Shown here: positions 6,526-14,991 of the stretch, in pieces
Position numbering within the stretch: position 1 is the first letter of the stretch
Layout of the letters: each line of letters starts with the position of its first letter
Assembly: GCA_022447335.1 (NCBI GenBank)
Contig: JAKVCF010000009.1
Coordinates: 1-31,860, forward strand
DNA length: 31,860 bases
Direction of reading: 5' to 3'
Source: Planctomycetota bacterium
GTDB taxonomy: Bacteria; Planctomycetota; UBA1135
Program-made: the position numbers and the translations under genes
The notes under the pieces: model-generated
The model's input: the letters and a program-made list of their open reading frames with translations, nothing else
Told to the model about the DNA's origin: nothing
The model's database searches: none

Positions 6526-8196
6526 ATGTTTTCGTTAGGCCCCTCCGGGCTAGAAGAGATATTCCCAACCCATTTCTGGATCGACTCAGAGTCCAGGATC
6601 GTGAGCATTGCCCCCGTGCTCAGCAAGATTCTTCCAATGATTCAAGTAGGCGATTCAATGGGGGATCATTTCCAACTCGAGCGCCCCAGTCTCAAGACAT
6701 TCGATTTCAAGCTTCTCAAAAAGTACGCCGGATCGAAGATCCTCCTGCAATCCAAAGGCCGTGATGAAATCCGCCTAGACGGTCAGTTCGTCTATGTTGA
6801 CGATGAGGGAAATGAATCTTCGGTCTTTGTCGGCAGGCCTGCGACCAACAAGATGTCTGATCTATTAGATTTCTCGATCCCGGGAAACGCCTATGGCATT
6901 CAAGATCACTATCTGGATGCCGTAATGACGATAGAGCGTGAACTAGACATGCGGCGCGAGCTCGCACAACGCGCAGAGGGGCTCCGATATGAATCTCTCG
7001 TTGGTATTTTCGCCCGACAGATCTGGGACTCCCCTGACCTTGAGTCTCTCTATCGCCGCATCACCGAAGTCGGAATTGAGCTCCTCCAGCTACAAGACCT
7101 AGTTGTTTATCGAGCAGAAGGGGACCAACTCATCCAAGCCTCGGTAAGCGGAAAACAAACGGGTTCAAACTATGAACACGACCCACTCACACTCCGCTCG
7201 GGCCAGGGAATCGTTGGAAGATCTTTCGCAACTGGAAAGCCAATCTACATCGCCGATATTCGGAAAGATGCCGAATATGTGATCGATGACTTCCCAGGGC
7301 TTTCGGAATTTGCAGTGCCGATGATGCACCGGGAACAATGCTACGGAGTACTCGACTCTGAATCGACCGCCGTCGATGGCTATTCCGAAGTCACTCGAGA
7401 AACGATGGAGAAGTTTGCCAGGATTGCAGCTGCTGCAATCTGTCATTACCGACAAGCGCTTGAAATCCATCAGTCAATCGTAGAGAGGGCTATCCGCTTA
7501 GAGTCCCGTGATCTCGTCCTGCGAGCGTCCGCGCATGAAGTGCGTACACCTCTAGCACAAATCGCATCTACGGTTGCCGTACTACAACGCGCTGCACATG
7601 ATCAACCAAGGAAAGATATTTATTCGCAACTAGAGGCGCTCGATGAGCCCATCCAGAGGTTGGAGCGGTTTGCTCTCGCCATGCTTGAGCAAACCAACGC
7701 AGAAAACTCAAGCTCATCCGAATCAGAATCACACTGGAATCGGTTTCATTTGTGCAAATATGTGCAGCAGCTAGCAACTGCAACTGCCCGAACCTTTGGC
7801 CGCCACGGTGACTTAAAGGTTAAAATTCCTAATACGCTAGTCACGATTGAAAGTGATGCGGAAAGTATCGCGCAAATCGTCAGCAACCTACTATCAAACG
7901 CGTTTAAATACTCAACGACTGGAAGTCCGGTTTCTCTACAGCTTCGCGAAGAGGCAAATAGTTATGTATTGGAGATCGAAGACCAAGGGATTGGCATTCC
8001 AGCAAAGCTCATTGGAACCATCTTTGAACCCTTCATGCGCCACCCGGCAGCTGTATCCATGGCATCGGGGACTGGGCTCGGACTAAGCATCGCGCGCGAA
8101 CGGACTACTAAAATTGGTGGCCAACTGAGCTTGTCCAGTGTTGTAGGTGAAGGCACGACGTTCATTCTCGTCTTACCGAAAAAGTTCATTAGGTAA
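6526..8196 (+). CDS. Sensor histidine kinase with HNOBA-like PAS and GAF domains
   Basis: The 556-residue soluble kinase has no membrane segment. Residues about 10-135 resemble the HNOBA domain (the PAS-like module next to H-NOX in guanylate cyclases): IFPTHFWIDSESRIV, GDSMGDHFQLERP, RLDGQFVYV, and a SDLLDFSIPG...D end. A coiled coil (about 135-160) leads to a GAF domain (about 165-310) with GQGIVGRSFATGKPIYI and VPMMHREQCYGVLDSES. The kinase core follows: H337 in SAHEVRTPL, N box NLLSNAFKYS (454-463), G1 DQGIGIP (487-491), F box FEPF, and G2 GTGLGLS (515-521). It diverges from the EAL response regulator, its probable target. No H-NOX gene is in the window. AGG lies 7 nt before the ATG. The signal is unknown; NO, redox or ligand sensing is only a guess. 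Confidence 0.88.
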   Translation: MFSLGPSGLEEIFPTHFWIDSESRIVSIAPVLSKILPMIQVGDSMGDHFQLERPSLKTFDFKLLKKYAGSKILLQSKGRDEIRLDGQFVYVDDEGNESSVFVGRPATNKMSDLLDFSIPGNAYGIQDHYLDAVMTIERELDMRRELAQRAEGLRYESLVGIFARQIWDSPDLESLYRRITEVGIELLQLQDLVVYRAEGDQLIQASVSGKQTGSNYEHDPLTLRSGQGIVGRSFATGKPIYIADIRKDAEYVIDDFPGLSEFAVPMMHREQCYGVLDSESTAVDGYSEVTRETMEKFARIAAAAICHYRQALEIHQSIVERAIRLESRDLVLRASAHEVRTPLAQIASTVAVLQRAAHDQPRKDIYSQLEALDEPIQRLERFALAMLEQTNAENSSSSESESHWNRFHLCKYVQQLATATARTFGRHGDLKVKIPNTLVTIESDAESIAQIVSNLLSNAFKYSTTGSPVSLQLREEANSYVLEIEDQGIGIPAKLIGTIFEPFMRHPAAVSMASGTGLGLSIARERTTKIGGQLSLSSVVGEGTTFILVLPKKFIR

Positions 8197-8213
8197 AGTT
8201 AAATACCACGTCT

Positions 8214-8274
8214 GATCGACAAAGAAAATAGGCCGGCCTCTCTATGAGAGGCCGGCCTATTTTCTTTGTCGATC
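8214..8274. terminator. Perfect 28-bp inverted repeat: bidirectional terminator
   Basis: Arms 8214-8241 and 8247-8274 are exact reverse complements with a 5-nt CTATG loop. The GC core (GGCCGGCCTCT) sits at the hairpin tip, and the next part of each arm is ATTTTC-like, so the core hairpin is followed by a T tract on both strands. It lies between the ends of the convergent kinase and nuclease-like genes, 17 bp from one and 6 bp from the other. Confidence 0.9.
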
Positions 8275-8280
8275 GAACGC

Positions 8281-10158
8281 TTAAGCGTCGACCTCTTCTT
8301 CTTCGCTCGGTTGCGCATTGGAATTCTTGCTGCCAGCTAGCATGGCCGACAAGTCGGGGGCGATCACTGACTCCTTGCGCTCGGTACGCGGCACGCGTAC
8401 CGCCGAATCCGACTCCTTGCGCTCGGGGGCGGAAGTAGCCGCTGGCGCCCAATCCGGACGCTGCGCCACCATTCCAGTCGGAATGGTCGACTTCTCATCC
8501 TGCTGCTCTGCGACAACTTTAACTTCTGACTCAGGCTCAGCACTCGCCTTCTCAATTTCTTCGACTGACCCCTCTTCAGGGCTCAATTCGGACTTGCGAC
8601 GACGACGTCCGCCTCGAGAACCACGACGACGCGACCTGTCGTCGCCTTGAGCCTCATCGACGAACTCAGTCGGAGTCTCTTCGCTGGCATCTATGCCCTC
8701 GGCACGTGTCTCGTCGATCGGCTCGACTGGGAGCTCTTCGACTAGATTGGACTGAGCATCCTGATTCTGGCTACGGCCGCCGCGACCACGGCCGCCGCGG
8801 CGGCGACGGCGGCGGCGACGTGGCACCTCTTCCTCACTGGAAGCGGAATCCGATGCTGCTCTCAAGTCAACCTTACCCAGCTTCCTCGCCGGCTCGGGGT
8901 TCTCAAGCGGAACCTCGTCTTCGGACTTGGGCGGAATAACCCCCGCCGGAAGCGGCGACGTACGATCGTTCTCGTCGGCATTGCGACGACCACGGCCACG
9001 GCTACGACCACGGCTGCCACCACGGCCACGACCCGAACGCTCAGTGTCATCGATCCGCTCATCAGCTGGCACGCCGAGAAAATCGTCGACGAAATTGCCG
9101 ACTTCCTCAAGCGAAAGCAACGTCATATCAAGCATGTCCGTCGCGCGGTTGCGCGTGCTGCCATCAGGCGACTTAATCAACACCAAGCCCGCTCCGGCAC
9201 GATCGGTGCCAAAGGTCTTGACTAGGCCACGGAAACGCGCGCTGTAGTCTTGCCACTGGCCTGTCTTACATTCGAGCCACAGCAGGCGCCCATCAATGCA
9301 AGCCATCAAATCGGATTCAAACTCGCGCCCGTCAGGCAGAGTACCCTTGACGTTGAACATGACCTGGTACTTGGCCGGGCTCATGCGCGCGCGCAGGCGT
9401 CGTGACAACAGCCAGACCACGTAGATCTCCAGCCAGCCACCCGTGAGGAACTGCTGGATCTCGCCATCCTTGTTCGGAATGACTCGCAGCTGTTTCTTCG
9501 GACTCCGGTGGTAGTAGAAGTCCTTCAGCATCCCGTGCCGATAAAGCAAAGTGCCGAGCTGCACAGCCGCCGACCGCTCCGGTTCCGAGTAGCTTTCGAT
9601 GTCCACGCGGGTCGTTTTCCCGGTGGCCACCGCGCGTTTCATCTTCTCGTAGAACGGGCCCAGCAAATCAAAGTGCTGGCCGATGTGGCGGGCAAGATGT
9701 TCAAAGGCCTCATTTTGTCCGAGGTCATCCTGCCCCTCGAAGACAAGTACCTTGTGCTTTTTGAGGTAGTCCACCAACAACCCGGTCGGAGCATCGTCCG
9801 GCGGGGTCCTTGGTGTGCCGTCTCTGCGGCCACGCTGAGAAAACGAGCCGCCACGGTTGCGGTCGTCATCGCGTGAGTCCCGTCCACCACGGTTCCTACC
9901 CCCTCGCCGGCCCCGTATTCGCTCTTGCGAATCAGACCCGGTGTCGAGGGCTTCCCGAAGTTTCTTGATCTCCGTTTTGAGGGCCCGAAGCTCTTCAGAC
10001 AGGTCCGAAGCGGCTCGGGCTTTCCCAGGAGAGCGCGGCGCATCTTGCGTGCGGCTCGACGCTCCCTTGAAGAGGCGTCGGTACAAGCCCATACTCCCTG
10101 CATTGTGGCGGCGCGGTACAGATACCACAAGGGCTGAGAACTTCCCTTTCGTCGCCAT
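8281..10158 (-). CDS. Card1-like nuclease-domain protein in Arg-Gly-rich disordered context
   Basis: This 625-residue protein is not a standard named gene. A coiled coil at about 52-72 is followed by an RG-rich tract (81-114). An ordered core runs from about 122 to 365: a helical part (LLGPFYEKMKRA, then a possible winged helix) and then FLTGGWLEIYVVWLL, VMFNVKGTLPDGREFESDL and LLWLECKTGQW. That is the PD-(D/E)XK pattern of the DUF1887/Card1 nuclease family, with E244, D283, E296 and K298 as probable catalytic residues. The C-terminal 260 residues are disordered, with three more Arg/Gly blocks (about 374-392, 446-462, 508-522) between acidic stretches, suggesting RNA binding or condensate formation. 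No CARF domain or CRISPR locus is present. GGAG lies 9 nt before the ATG at 10158; M23 at 10092 is an alternative start. Confidence 0.7.
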   Translation of the reverse strand: MATKGKFSALVVSVPRRHNAGSMGLYRRLFKGASSRTQDAPRSPGKARAASDLSEELRALKTEIKKLREALDTGSDSQERIRGRRGGRNRGGRDSRDDDRNRGGSFSQRGRRDGTPRTPPDDAPTGLLVDYLKKHKVLVFEGQDDLGQNEAFEHLARHIGQHFDLLGPFYEKMKRAVATGKTTRVDIESYSEPERSAAVQLGTLLYRHGMLKDFYYHRSPKKQLRVIPNKDGEIQQFLTGGWLEIYVVWLLSRRLRARMSPAKYQVMFNVKGTLPDGREFESDLMACIDGRLLWLECKTGQWQDYSARFRGLVKTFGTDRAGAGLVLIKSPDGSTRNRATDMLDMTLLSLEEVGNFVDDFLGVPADERIDDTERSGRGRGGSRGRSRGRGRRNADENDRTSPLPAGVIPPKSEDEVPLENPEPARKLGKVDLRAASDSASSEEEVPRRRRRRRRGGRGRGGRSQNQDAQSNLVEELPVEPIDETRAEGIDASEETPTEFVDEAQGDDRSRRRGSRGGRRRRKSELSPEEGSVEEIEKASAEPESEVKVVAEQQDEKSTIPTGMVAQRPDWAPAATSAPERKESDSAVRVPRTERKESVIAPDLSAMLAGSKNSNAQPSEEEEVDA

Positions 10159-10182
10159 TTCTCAGTAGCTCCGCGCCCCCCG

Positions 10183-12264
10183 ATGTCAGGCATCCAGCAG
10201 CCCGGGAATACGGAAGACGGCCGCCCCCGCCCCGCTAATCATCTCGCGGGTGAGATCAGCCCCTACCTACTCCAGCACTTATACAATCCTTTAGACTGGT
10301 ATCCATGGGGAGATGCGGCTCTCGCCCGCTCCCGTGAATTGGATCGGCCGATCTTCCTGTCGATCGGCTATTCCTCCTGTCACTGGTGCCACGTCATGGA
10401 ACGGGAATCATTCGAGAACGAATTGGTCGCCGCTTTCCTGAATCAGCACTTCGTCTCGATTAAGGTCGACCGTGAAGAACGGCCAGACCTGGATGACCTC
10501 TACATGTCCGCCGTCCAGAAGATGACCGGTTCGGGCGGCTGGCCAATGACCGTCTTTCTGACTCCGGATCTCCAACCCTTCTACGGCGGCACCTACTTTC
10601 CGCCATCCAGCCGTCACGGCCGACCTGGATTCCTAGATTTGGCCCGCGGCATCGAACAAGCCTGGCGCGAACGACGATCTGAGATTGAAGAAACCGCTCA
10701 ACAGCTGAGCGAAGCACTGAAACTCGATCTACCCGAAGCCCCCGAAGAAGATGTGCTTCCGACCGGAACCGCACTCACAGAGTTGATGGATGAAGGCGTG
10801 CGTGCCTACGCCTCCGAATTCGAGCCCGAGTGGGGTGGTTTTGGACCGGCGCCCAAGTTTCCGCGCACGGACGATCTGCGCTGGATGCTTGAAGCGCAGC
10901 CATGGCTGTCCGACCACCAAGCCGAGAGCGCGCGCAGCATGGTAGATCACACTCTGATCAACATGGCCGCGGGCGGAATGTACGACCAAATCGGCGGCGG
11001 CTTCGCCCGCTACAGCGTCGATGAGAAGTGGTGGGTCCCTCACTTCGAGAAGATGCTCTATGACCAGGGCACACTAATCACGACCTACCTCGATGGCTGG
11101 AGGCATCTAGCTAAGCCTCGCTATGCAGAAGTCGTGCGACAGAGCTGCGACTATCTACTGCGCGAACGGCAAGACCCCGGCGGCGCCTTCTGGGCGGCAA
11201 CCGATGCCGATAGTGAAGGTGTCGAAGGAAAGTTCTTTGCCTGGACGCCCGGGCAACTAACCGAAGCACTTGGCGAGGAACAGGCCGCCTATGCTGCGGT
11301 GCGATATGGCGTAACAAAAGAAGGAACCTTTGAGCATGGAAGCTCTGTACTACGCGATCTCGAAGCGCCTGCCGACACACCCGCAACCTGGAAAGAAGAG
11401 GTGCGCGCCAAGCTCTACGCTGTACGCGCCAAACGCATCCCCCCTGGCAATGACGACAAAATTCTGACAGCTTGGAATGGACTAGCGATCGATGCTTTAG
11501 CGCAGGCCGGACGCATTCTCGGCGAAGCCCGCTACACAGAAGCCGCTCAAGATGCCGCCAATTTCTTGCTGCAGGAACTACGTCAGAGTGATGGCGGCTG
11601 GAAACGCAGTTGGCGTACAGGCAGAGCAAGGCACCGCGCTGTTCTCGAAGATTACGCCTATCTCTGCCGGGGATTACTCGCACTCTTTCAGGGAACTGGT
11701 GATGAATGTTGGCTCACTACTGCGATCGAGCTTGGCGAAGTCATGCTGCGGGTCTTCTGGGATCAACCTAGCGGCGTATTCTTCGATACCGACGGGCAAG
11801 ATCCGACCGTACTACATCGACTGCAATCACCCTGGGACGGCGCGACCCCATCTCCAAATGCAGTAGCAATCGAATCCCTATTGCTATTGCACGCCTTCAC
11901 ACTCAACGAGTCCTGGCGCACGCCCGCACGCCGGGGCCTAAACGCAATGTTAAGTTCGATCCGGCGTACGCCACGCGCCTTTGCGGCGACACTACGCCTA
12001 CTAACGTTTGCAAGCGAAGACCCATGCGTTGCCGTGGTAGTCGGAAATGGCAACCCTACATCACTGGACCACTGGCGGGACTTCTTACATAACCCAGGCG
12101 CGCCGCGGACTCTGCCGGTCTTTCGAGTTCAAGCCAATCCCAACAGCTCGCTCGGCCTCTTTGCCAATCGCAAAACTGTCGGCAACCAAGCTACGCTCTA
12201 CTTCTGCAAAGGCGCGCAATGCCATGCGCCGCTCACCGACCCAGCGGATTTCCCGCGCGCCTAG
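10183..12264 (+). CDS. YyaL/SPATA20-type thioredoxin-fold protein (DUF255)
   Basis: The 693-residue protein opens with the family signature NHLAGEISPYLLQHLYNPLD, then WYPWG, SIGYSSCHWCHVMERESFE with a CHWC redox-type pair (66-69), VDREERPDLD, and GSGGWPMTVFLTPDLQPFYG. This is a thioredoxin-like domain (about 20-170). The remaining two thirds form an alpha/alpha-toroid like that of N-acylglucosamine epimerases, with WNGLAIDALAQAG and ledYAYLCRGLLAL. Members reach 650-700 residues and occur in most phyla, including human SPATA20, without a firmly known reaction. There is no signal peptide. It diverges from the nuclease-domain gene with only 24 bp between starts. Its TAG shares the tetranucleotide CTAG with the TAG of the convergent ABM gene. 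Confidence 0.93.
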   Translation: MSGIQQPGNTEDGRPRPANHLAGEISPYLLQHLYNPLDWYPWGDAALARSRELDRPIFLSIGYSSCHWCHVMERESFENELVAAFLNQHFVSIKVDREERPDLDDLYMSAVQKMTGSGGWPMTVFLTPDLQPFYGGTYFPPSSRHGRPGFLDLARGIEQAWRERRSEIEETAQQLSEALKLDLPEAPEEDVLPTGTALTELMDEGVRAYASEFEPEWGGFGPAPKFPRTDDLRWMLEAQPWLSDHQAESARSMVDHTLINMAAGGMYDQIGGGFARYSVDEKWWVPHFEKMLYDQGTLITTYLDGWRHLAKPRYAEVVRQSCDYLLRERQDPGGAFWAATDADSEGVEGKFFAWTPGQLTEALGEEQAAYAAVRYGVTKEGTFEHGSSVLRDLEAPADTPATWKEEVRAKLYAVRAKRIPPGNDDKILTAWNGLAIDALAQAGRILGEARYTEAAQDAANFLLQELRQSDGGWKRSWRTGRARHRAVLEDYAYLCRGLLALFQGTGDECWLTTAIELGEVMLRVFWDQPSGVFFDTDGQDPTVLHRLQSPWDGATPSPNAVAIESLLLLHAFTLNESWRTPARRGLNAMLSSIRRTPRAFAATLRLLTFASEDPCVAVVVGNGNPTSLDHWRDFLHNPGAPRTLPVFRVQANPNSSLGLFANRKTVGNQATLYFCKGAQCHAPLTDPADFPRA

Positions 12265-12578
12265 CTCGATTCTTCGCGGTGTATTACCGCAACGCGTAGC
12301 CGCCAACCGCTGTACCAGCGCTCGCGGCCAACAGCGCGGACCGCCGCATGCTCGGCCCGCACTCGCCATGCCTGGGCCGACGCCTCATTGGCCCAATACG
12401 AAACAGTGATCCCCAATCCTTGCGTATCTCTCACAGATTCCAGGCCCAGATAGCCGGATTGACCTTGCACTAACTCCTCCATCTTCGCCGCCGCTTCAAC
12501 GTAACCATCGTCAGCCTCCTCACGCGTAGTCGTGAAGATCACTGCGACATAAGGAGGTGTAGGCGTTTTTGCGAACAT
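12261..12578 (-). CDS. Antibiotic biosynthesis monooxygenase (ABM) domain protein, YqjZ-like
   Basis: From the ATG at 12578 this gives 105 residues: MFAKTPTPPYVAVIFTTTRE, EELVQGQSGYLGLESVRD, then GLGITVSYWANEASAQAWR and RAEHAAVRAVGRERWY. It closely follows the small dimeric ABM-fold proteins of the YqjZ type, which fold as a ferredoxin-like barrel related to heme-degrading and quinone monooxygenases. The actual substrate is unknown. The frame runs open 55 codons further upstream, but that part is Arg-rich, overlaps the divergent flavoprotein gene, and is unlike the family. No clear Shine-Dalgarno is seen. The stop overlaps the convergent YyaL gene by 4 bp. Confidence 0.88.
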   Translation of the reverse strand: MFAKTPTPPYVAVIFTTTREEADDGYVEAAAKMEELVQGQSGYLGLESVRDTQGLGITVSYWANEASAQAWRVRAEHAAVRAVGRERWYSGWRLRVAVIHREESS

Positions 12579-12643
12579 AAGGTTAAGAAAGATGAAATGG
12601 GAACGTGTCCCGTCGACCCCGAGAGCATTGGCAGAATACCGAG

Positions 12644-13906
12644 ATGTCCACTTCGCCTGATCCCATTCACAAGTTGAACTCAGCTTCGACCGTGGTAATC
12701 GGAGCAGGCGCCGCTGGCTTAGTTGCAGCCATCTTCGCCGCACGCGAAGGGGTCCCCACAGTACTCCTCGAAGGCACCGAAAAAATTGGGACCAAGATCC
12801 TGATCAGCGGTGGAGGGCGCTGCAATGTTCTTCCTGGCGCCTACGACGAGCAAGCCTTCTTCACCCAAGGTTCGCGCAACATACTACGCAGGATATTCCG
12901 CACCTGGCCGCACACAGAAATCCGCGCCTGGTTCGAAGGCGAACTAGGCGTGCCTCTCAAACTCGAAACAGAAAGCGGCAAGCTATTCCCAGTCTCAGAA
13001 AAGGCTCGTACTGTGCGTGATGCATTAGTCGAAGCCTGCCTCACAGCCGGTGTCGAGATTCGCACCGGCTGGCGCGTCGAGCGCGTGGAGGCGCCCAAGG
13101 GTTTAGATCAATGGATTGTGCACGCGCAAGCCGAGTCACACGCCCCACTGCAAGCAGATTGCGTCGTACTTGCAACAGGCGGTCAGTCGGTGCCAAAAAC
13201 GGGCAGCGATGGCCACGGTTACAGCATGGCCCGTGCAATGGGCCACAGCACTCTACCGATCTATCCAGCGCTAGCGCCTTTGCGGCATGCAGAAGATGAC
13301 CTACTCACCCTTGCCGGCGTTTCGGTACCGATTTCCTGGAGCACTTGGAAGGATGGGAAGTGTCTGGAACGCGGAATGCGTCCTGCACTCTTCACACACC
13401 AAGGCCTAAGTGGCCCAGCCATCCTCGACGCCAGTCACTGGGTGATTCGTGACGGCGCTGAACTTCGTATCGGCTGGGGCGGAATGAACCGTGAAGCTTG
13501 GGCTGACGTTCTATGTACGAGTTCGGCGCGCACTCTTGGGATCTGTCTGCAGGAACACTTACCCAAACGATTGGCACAAACCCTGCTGACTCGCGCACAC
13601 TTGAGCGACCAACAAAGTTTCGCGCAGTTCACACGACAGGCACGCGAGCGCTTACTGAACTCGCTTGGCAACTTTGCCCTTCCCGTCACCGGAGACCGCG
13701 GATTTGCTGTGGCAGAAGTCACCGGCGGCGGCATTCCGCTCGGCGAAGTGCGACCATCAACCTTGGAAAGTCGCAAACAGAAAAAGCTCTACCTATGTGG
13801 GGAGATCCTCGACTGCATAGGCCGCATTGGCGGACACAACTTCTTGTGGGCCTGGGTCACCGGACGACTCGCTGGGACTCAAGCAGCCAAGAAGGCGCGA
13901 ACTTAA
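12644..13906 (+). CDS. HI0933-family FAD-dependent oxidoreductase (BaiN/RdsA-like)
   Basis: The 420-residue flavoprotein has an N-terminal dinucleotide fold VVIGAGAAGLVAAIFAAREG (GxGxxG, about 18-25), the family motif KILISGGGRCNV (about 51-62), VVLATGGQSVPKTGSDGHGY, and a C-terminal VTGGGIPLGEV and LCGEILDCIGRIGGHNF that complete the FAD site. This is the HI0933/YhiN family of soluble NAD(P)/FAD-dependent oxidoreductases, whose physiological substrates are mostly unknown. The ATG at 12644 is preferred to the GTG at 12605, because the extra 13 residues (SRRPREHWQNTE) do not resemble the family. It diverges from the ABM gene with 65 bp between starts; both may be redox functions, but no shared pathway is visible. 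Confidence 0.93.
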   Translation: MSTSPDPIHKLNSASTVVIGAGAAGLVAAIFAAREGVPTVLLEGTEKIGTKILISGGGRCNVLPGAYDEQAFFTQGSRNILRRIFRTWPHTEIRAWFEGELGVPLKLETESGKLFPVSEKARTVRDALVEACLTAGVEIRTGWRVERVEAPKGLDQWIVHAQAESHAPLQADCVVLATGGQSVPKTGSDGHGYSMARAMGHSTLPIYPALAPLRHAEDDLLTLAGVSVPISWSTWKDGKCLERGMRPALFTHQGLSGPAILDASHWVIRDGAELRIGWGGMNREAWADVLCTSSARTLGICLQEHLPKRLAQTLLTRAHLSDQQSFAQFTRQARERLLNSLGNFALPVTGDRGFAVAEVTGGGIPLGEVRPSTLESRKQKKLYLCGEILDCIGRIGGHNFLWAWVTGRLAGTQAAKKART

Positions 13907-13931
13907 AACTCTTCGGCATCGACAGATTCGA

Positions 13932-14942
13932 CTAGAGCGCCAGAAGGAGCGGTAGGCTGAGCTCGTATCGGTGATCAGTATCGAAGTGACCACCCGGGTA
14001 AAACTCAACTTCAGCCGGCACCTGCAGCTCGGTCAGCCGCTTTGAGAATCGCTTGAGCCCCCACTGCAGCGCAAACTCATCAGTGTGACCCGCGTCAAGC
14101 CATAGCAGGCCAAGCTGGCGCAAAGCCTCGGCACATGCCGGCTCTTCGATCATTTGCAATGGATCGTTGCTTAGCCAGCGAGCGAATACCTCTTCGCGCA
14201 CCTCGCCCGTCGCAGGGTCCATCGGTAGGTCTACCCCAAGGGGCGCAGTTGGGTTGGGTGAGTAGCAACTTGCCATCGCCAAGCACTCGATGCCCGCATG
14301 CTCGGAGTAGCCCAACTTCAACGTGGGAAGCTTCTCGAGAAAGGACTCGGGGCCGCCATATTTCTCCCAGCAAGTAAGCGCATCAGCAAAGCCACGCAAG
14401 TGGCTCATGTCGAAACCTATGTCACCACAATGAGATGCGGCGGAAGAAAAGTAGCCTGGTCTCTGCATGGCAAGGCGCAACGCTCCATAACCCCCACTCG
14501 ACTTACCCGCGATCACGCGGCGCCCTTCGCCACCACAGCCGAACTCAGCCTCGACCGCCGGAATCAGCTCATCGATCAAAAAGTCCTCATAGCGGCCGGT
14601 TCCAGGTGAGTTCATGTACTGCGAACCTCCCAATCGCGTCTCACAGGAGGGCCACAGGTAAACCGCAGGCGGGATGGCGCCTTCGGCAGTGCAGCGCGCG
14701 ATCCGCTCAGGCAAGGTCTCGGCCCACATCGAGGACTTGGACAAGACCTTGTGATTGAAGCCGGTGTAGCCGACCAGCATTACGGCTAGCGGCAGGCCCA
14801 CGCCCCCGCCAGCTGGCACCAGCATCGGATGCGAACGCCGCACCGGGTCGCCCAGCGCATTGTCGGCCAACACCTCGCTGGTAAAGAGAAAGGTGGCCAG
14901 CGTCGCGCCACCTGCAACTTCACGCCGATAATCGAACTCCAT
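13932..14942 (-). CDS. Alpha/beta-hydrolase esterase (esterase D / FrmB-like)
   Basis: The 336-residue protein has the nucleophile elbow GKSSGG (S148) after RRVIA, with an oxyanion region near LVGYTGFN. A late Asp (LDAGHTDEF, D283 or D288) and His (GGHFDTDHR, H319 or H324) complete the triad. This is the putative-esterase (PF00756) family, which includes S-formylglutathione hydrolases and enterochelin esterases. It has no signal peptide. The substrate cannot be read from the sequence. It is convergent with the flavoprotein gene (25 bp apart) and divergent from MltA (49 bp between starts). Confidence 0.88.
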   Translation of the reverse strand: MEFDYRREVAGGATLATFLFTSEVLADNALGDPVRRSHPMLVPAGGGVGLPLAVMLVGYTGFNHKVLSKSSMWAETLPERIARCTAEGAIPPAVYLWPSCETRLGGSQYMNSPGTGRYEDFLIDELIPAVEAEFGCGGEGRRVIAGKSSGGYGALRLAMQRPGYFSSAASHCGDIGFDMSHLRGFADALTCWEKYGGPESFLEKLPTLKLGYSEHAGIECLAMASCYSPNPTAPLGVDLPMDPATGEVREEVFARWLSNDPLQMIEEPACAEALRQLGLLWLDAGHTDEFALQWGLKRFSKRLTELQVPAEVEFYPGGHFDTDHRYELSLPLLLAL

Positions 14943-14991
14943 GAGCGCAGGATACTTGAACCACCATCCCTCCCTTCTTTAGGCTGCGCAC

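Noticed and set aside
8580..9030. Dense CGACGACG/CCACGGCC repeats that could be mistaken for a repeat array
   Set aside because: They are codons for Arg-Gly blocks in the nuclease-like protein; spacing is irregular and no CRISPR spacers exist.
11111..11683. Minus-strand frame of 190 residues
   Set aside because: It is the shadow of the YyaL-type gene and has an Arg/His-rich composition with no family motif.
12579..12743. N-terminal extension of the ABM gene (55 extra residues)
   Set aside because: It overlaps the opposite-strand flavoprotein gene and is Arg-rich, unlike the compact family of about 100 residues.
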